The notes under the pieces: model-generated
Databases searched by the model: none
The model's input: only the letters and a program-made list of their open reading frames with translations
What the model was told of the DNA's origin: nothing
Origin: Nevskiaceae bacterium
GTDB taxonomy: Bacteria; Pseudomonadota; Gammaproteobacteria; Steroidobacterales; Steroidobacteraceae
NCBI GenBank assembly: GCA_031277355.1
Contig: JAITMN010000218.1
Coordinates: forward strand, 1-7,222
Length of the DNA stretch: 7,222 nucleotides
Reading direction: 5' to 3'
Program-made: the position numbers and the translations under genes
Part shown: in pieces, positions 5,075-7,222 of the stretch
Numbering within the stretch: the first letter of the stretch is position 1
Layout: each line of letters begins with the position of its first letter

Positions 5075-6627
5075 GTGCGATTGCCCATACCGATGCGAAT
5101 CCGGCCGATGCGCCGCCGGCCGAAGGCACGCATCACCGTGGCCTGATTACGCTGTGCGTGATGGGCGCGTCGGTGATGCAGGCGCTGGACATGACCATCG
5201 CCAACGTCGCGCTGCCGCACATTCAGGGCTCGATCTCCTCCACGCAGGAGCAGATGTCGTGGGTGCTCACGAGCTACATCGTCGCCACCGCAATCATGAC
5301 GCCGTTCTCCGGTTGGCTCGCCGGCCGCATCGGACGCCGCCGCCTGTTCCTGCTTTCGGTGATGGGCTTTTCCATCTCCTCGATGCTCTGTGGCATCGCG
5401 CAGTCGCTGCCGGAAATCGTCATCGCCCGCGCCCTGCAAGGCATCACCGGCGCGGCGCTGGTGCCGATGTCGCAGGCGGTGCTGCTCGACATCAATCCGC
5501 CCGAACGTCATGGGCGCGCAATGAGCGTGTGGGCCATGGGCATCATGGTGGGTCCGATCATCGGCCCGGCGCTGGGTGGCTGGCTCACCGAGTATTACAG
5601 TTGGCGCTGGGTGTTCTTCATCAATGTGCCGGTGGGCATCCTCGCGTGGCTGGGCATCGCGGCGTTCATGCCCGAAACGCGCAAGGTGAAGTCGCGCTTT
5701 GACTTCTTCGGCTTTGCGATGCTGAGCCTGGCCATCGGCGCATTGCAATTGATGCTGGATCGCGGCCAAACGCTCGACTGGTTCGCCTCCACCGAAACCT
5801 GGATCACCTTCGGTCTGGCGTTGCTCGCCGGTTATCTGTTCATCGTACATCTGGCAACCACTGACAAACCGCCGTTCATCAGTCTGGCGCTGTTCGCCGA
5901 CCGCAACTTTCTCACCGGCAGTTTTTTCATCCTGCTGGTGGGCATGGTGCTGTTTGCCACGCTGGCGCTGTTGCCACCGCTGTTGCAGGATTTGATGGGC
6001 TATCCAGTGCTGTACACCGGCCTCATCACCGCACCGCGCGGCATCGGCACGCTGGTTGCGATGATATTGCTCAACCGCCTGATGGGCCTCATCGACACGC
6101 GCTATCTGGTGGCCTTCGGCTTTGCGCTCACCGCCGTATCGCTGTGGATCATGACTGGCTTCTACCTGCAAATGCCAAGTGATCTGGTGATCTGGTCGGG
6201 CGTGTTGCAGGGCTTTGGCACCGGCTTCGTGTTTCTGCCGCTGTCCACCCTGTCTTTTGCCACGCTGGCTCCGCGCCTGCGCAATGAAGGCGCGGCGATG
6301 TTCAGCCTGATCCGCAACATCGGCAGCAGCATTGGCATCGCGATAGTGGTGGCATTGCTCACGCGCAATACGCAGATACTGCACGCGCGGCTGGGCGAGC
6401 GCGTCACACCCTTCGCCGATGGGCTTGCCGGGCTCGATGCGGGCAGCGTTGCCGCCGCCGGTGATCTGGCAGGCGTGAACGCCGAAGTCACGCGGCAGGC
6501 CGCGATGATGGCGTACAACAACAATTTTCACTTGATGCTGGTGCTGACGCTGTGCGCGATACCACTGGTCGTGCTGCTGCGCCCGGCCACTGCCGGCCCC
6601 AAAGATACCAATGCGGTGATGGAATGA
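5071..6627 (+). CDS. emrB: EmrB/QacA-type drug efflux MFS transporter (DHA2 family, about 14 TM segments)
   Basis: An inner-membrane proton-driven antiporter of 518 residues, matching the length of E. coli EmrB. Motifs seen: ALDMTIANVALPHI (38-51, motif D1 in TM1), GWLAGRIGRRR (81-91, motif A loop), IARALQGITGAALVP (118-132, motif B region with Arg120), and GPIIGPALGG (161-170, motif C of drug:H+ antiporters). A long hydrophilic loop at about 432-485 precedes the last membrane segment (about 486-508), as expected for the 14-TM DHA2 topology. The ATG at 5071 overlaps the emrA stop (ATGA); the nearest purine-rich stretch, GAGG at 5054-5057, is 13 bases away, so re-initiation after emrA is likely. 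It works with EmrA and the downstream channel to expel compounds directly to the outside. Substrate range cannot be read from sequence. No frameshift or missing motif was seen. Confidence 0.96.
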   Translation: MSAIAHTDANPADAPPAEGTHHRGLITLCVMGASVMQALDMTIANVALPHIQGSISSTQEQMSWVLTSYIVATAIMTPFSGWLAGRIGRRRLFLLSVMGFSISSMLCGIAQSLPEIVIARALQGITGAALVPMSQAVLLDINPPERHGRAMSVWAMGIMVGPIIGPALGGWLTEYYSWRWVFFINVPVGILAWLGIAAFMPETRKVKSRFDFFGFAMLSLAIGALQLMLDRGQTLDWFASTETWITFGLALLAGYLFIVHLATTDKPPFISLALFADRNFLTGSFFILLVGMVLFATLALLPPLLQDLMGYPVLYTGLITAPRGIGTLVAMILLNRLMGLIDTRYLVAFGFALTAVSLWIMTGFYLQMPSDLVIWSGVLQGFGTGFVFLPLSTLSFATLAPRLRNEGAAMFSLIRNIGSSIGIAIVVALLTRNTQILHARLGERVTPFADGLAGLDAGSVAAAGDLAGVNAEVTRQAAMMAYNNNFHLMLVLTLCAIPLVVLLRPATAGPKDTNAVME

Positions 6628-7222
6628 AATCCCGAAGAACGACGAACGGCCTGACTCTGGCGGTGCGCACCGCGCTGCCAGCCTTGATTCTCAGCGGCTG
6701 CGTGACGACCACGCAATTCGAGCGCCCGGCTGCGCCGACCGTCACGCAATACGATGTGAGCGCACCGGCGGCGCAATTCGGCGGCGGCGAGGCCGGTCCA
6801 GCGCAACATCTGACGGCGGGCGATGCCGGCGGCATCGTCAACTGGTGGCAGCGCTTTAACTCTCCGGCCATCAACGCCATCGTGCAGCAGGCGCTCGACG
6901 CCAATCGCACGCTGGCCGAAAGCGCCGCGCGAGTGGAACAGGCGCAGGAGTTGGTCAATGCGAAAGCGGGCACGCGCCTGCCGCAGGTCGATCTCACGGC
7001 CAGCGCCGCGCGCCAGCAATTCGGCGAACAGCAATTCGGCAATCTTCTGGGCCCGGGGTTCGAGATACCGCCGTTCACCGCGTATGGCGTCGGTCCCAAT
7101 GTGCGTTACACGCTGGACTACACCGGCGGCACGGCGCGCGGCATCGAGCAGCAACAGGCGCTGGCCGAGTATCAGCAATATCAATTGGCGGCGGCGCGGC
7201 TGGCGATCAGCGGTCATGCGGT
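6624..7222 (+). CDS. NodT-family outer-membrane efflux lipoprotein, N-terminal part (runs off the right edge)
   Basis: The outer-membrane channel of a tripartite efflux pump, of the TolC/OprM superfamily. The ATG at 6624 overlaps the emrB stop (ATGA), with GGTGA at 6615-6619 as a possible ribosome site; 199 codons are open to the window edge, so perhaps 40% of the usual 460-500 residues is present. The N-terminus is a lipoprotein signal: basic MKSRR, a hydrophobic stretch, then the lipobox LSGC (23-26) with Cys26 as the acylated residue; Val27 at +2 fits outer-membrane sorting. NWWQRFNSPAINAIVQQALDAN (73-94) and the following heptad-like AESAARVEQAQELV are typical of the first helix of the outer-membrane efflux repeat, followed by LPQVDLTASA at the start of the beta-barrel strand. 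Being encoded with its adaptor and pump, it probably serves this system alone, unlike the shared TolC of E. coli. No gene symbol can be assigned. Confidence 0.93.
   Translation, partial: MKSRRTTNGLTLAVRTALPALILSGCVTTTQFERPAAPTVTQYDVSAPAAQFGGGEAGPAQHLTAGDAGGIVNWWQRFNSPAINAIVQQALDANRTLAESAARVEQAQELVNAKAGTRLPQVDLTASAARQQFGEQQFGNLLGPGFEIPPFTAYGVGPNVRYTLDYTGGTARGIEQQQALAEYQQYQLAAARLAISGHA
7014..7040 (+). repeat. Short tandem repeat in the channel gene
   Basis: The 12-base sequence CAGCAATTCGGC occurs at 7014-7025 and again at 7029-7040, a period of 15 bases. In frame it encodes the doubled peptide QQFGEQQFGN, placed where the first barrel strands or loop of the channel are expected. It looks like a local in-frame duplication and does not break the gene. 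Confidence 0.6.

Noticed and set aside
5041..6531. Long reverse-strand open frame (496 codons) across emrB
   Set aside because: It is a shadow of the transporter gene, with a low-complexity His/Gln/Arg-rich translation, no start signal and no family resemblance.
6528..7217. Reverse-strand open frames opposite the end of emrB and the channel gene
   Set aside because: The forward strand carries a lipoprotein signal and efflux-channel motifs from 6624; the reverse translation shows nothing recognisable.
1..7222. tRNA or rRNA genes, insertion sequences, CRISPR arrays, phage or defence genes
   Set aside because: Nearly all of the window is accounted for by six conserved genes and two short intergenic regions, and I saw no cloverleaf, terminal inverted repeats, spaced direct repeats or transposase motifs.

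Overview
The window looks like ordinary chromosome from a GC-rich Gram-negative proteobacterium. A betaproteobacterium is my best guess, with gammaproteobacteria such as Xanthomonadales as the alternative. The evidence is a GTP-type PEP carboxykinase, a YoaA-type iron-sulfur helicase, an Emr-type pump paired with an outer-membrane lipoprotein channel, and strong G/C bias at third codon positions. I see no mobile element, tRNA, rRNA, CRISPR array or sign of recent transfer. No stretch over 300 bases lacks a gene.

Left part (1-2453): the 5' end of a YoaA-like DNA helicase gene runs leftward off the window. It is divergent from pckG, which encodes GTP-dependent phosphoenolpyruvate carboxykinase, the enzyme that links oxaloacetate to PEP in gluconeogenesis. 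The 159-base region between them (516-674) is locally AT-rich. It carries a perfect 18-bp palindrome (568-585) and a TATACT -10-like box inside a small dyad (629-643) just upstream of pckG.

Middle (2463-3368): a leftward gene converges on pckG with only 9 bases between the stop codons. It encodes a class III nucleotidyl cyclase fused to a C-terminal FHA domain. The cyclase keeps both metal-binding aspartates and the adenine-type lysine/aspartate pair. The usual transition-state asparagine is replaced by histidine. The FHA domain keeps its phosphothreonine-binding signature.

Right part (3369-7222): a 184-base divergent region holds a well-formed promoter (TTGGCG, 17 bases, TATTAT) whose spacer and -10 box are covered by an AT-rich dyad, TAATAACA-TT-TGTTATTA. 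This fits an autoregulatory MarR operator. The operon that follows is tightly packed: marR (emrR-like), then an EmrA/HlyD membrane fusion protein, then an EmrB-type DHA2 major facilitator pump, then a NodT-family outer-membrane lipoprotein channel cut by the right edge. The gaps are 1 base, a 4-base ATGA overlap and another 4-base ATGA overlap. Together they would make a self-contained three-part drug or toxicant efflux pump across both membranes, under control of a ligand-sensing repressor encoded by its own first gene.

I found no convincing previously undescribed system. The points most worth a second look are the histidine-substituted cyclase-FHA protein, the nested operator at the marR promoter, the orphan palindrome at 568-585, and a terminator-like hairpin with a T7 run inside the end of marR.
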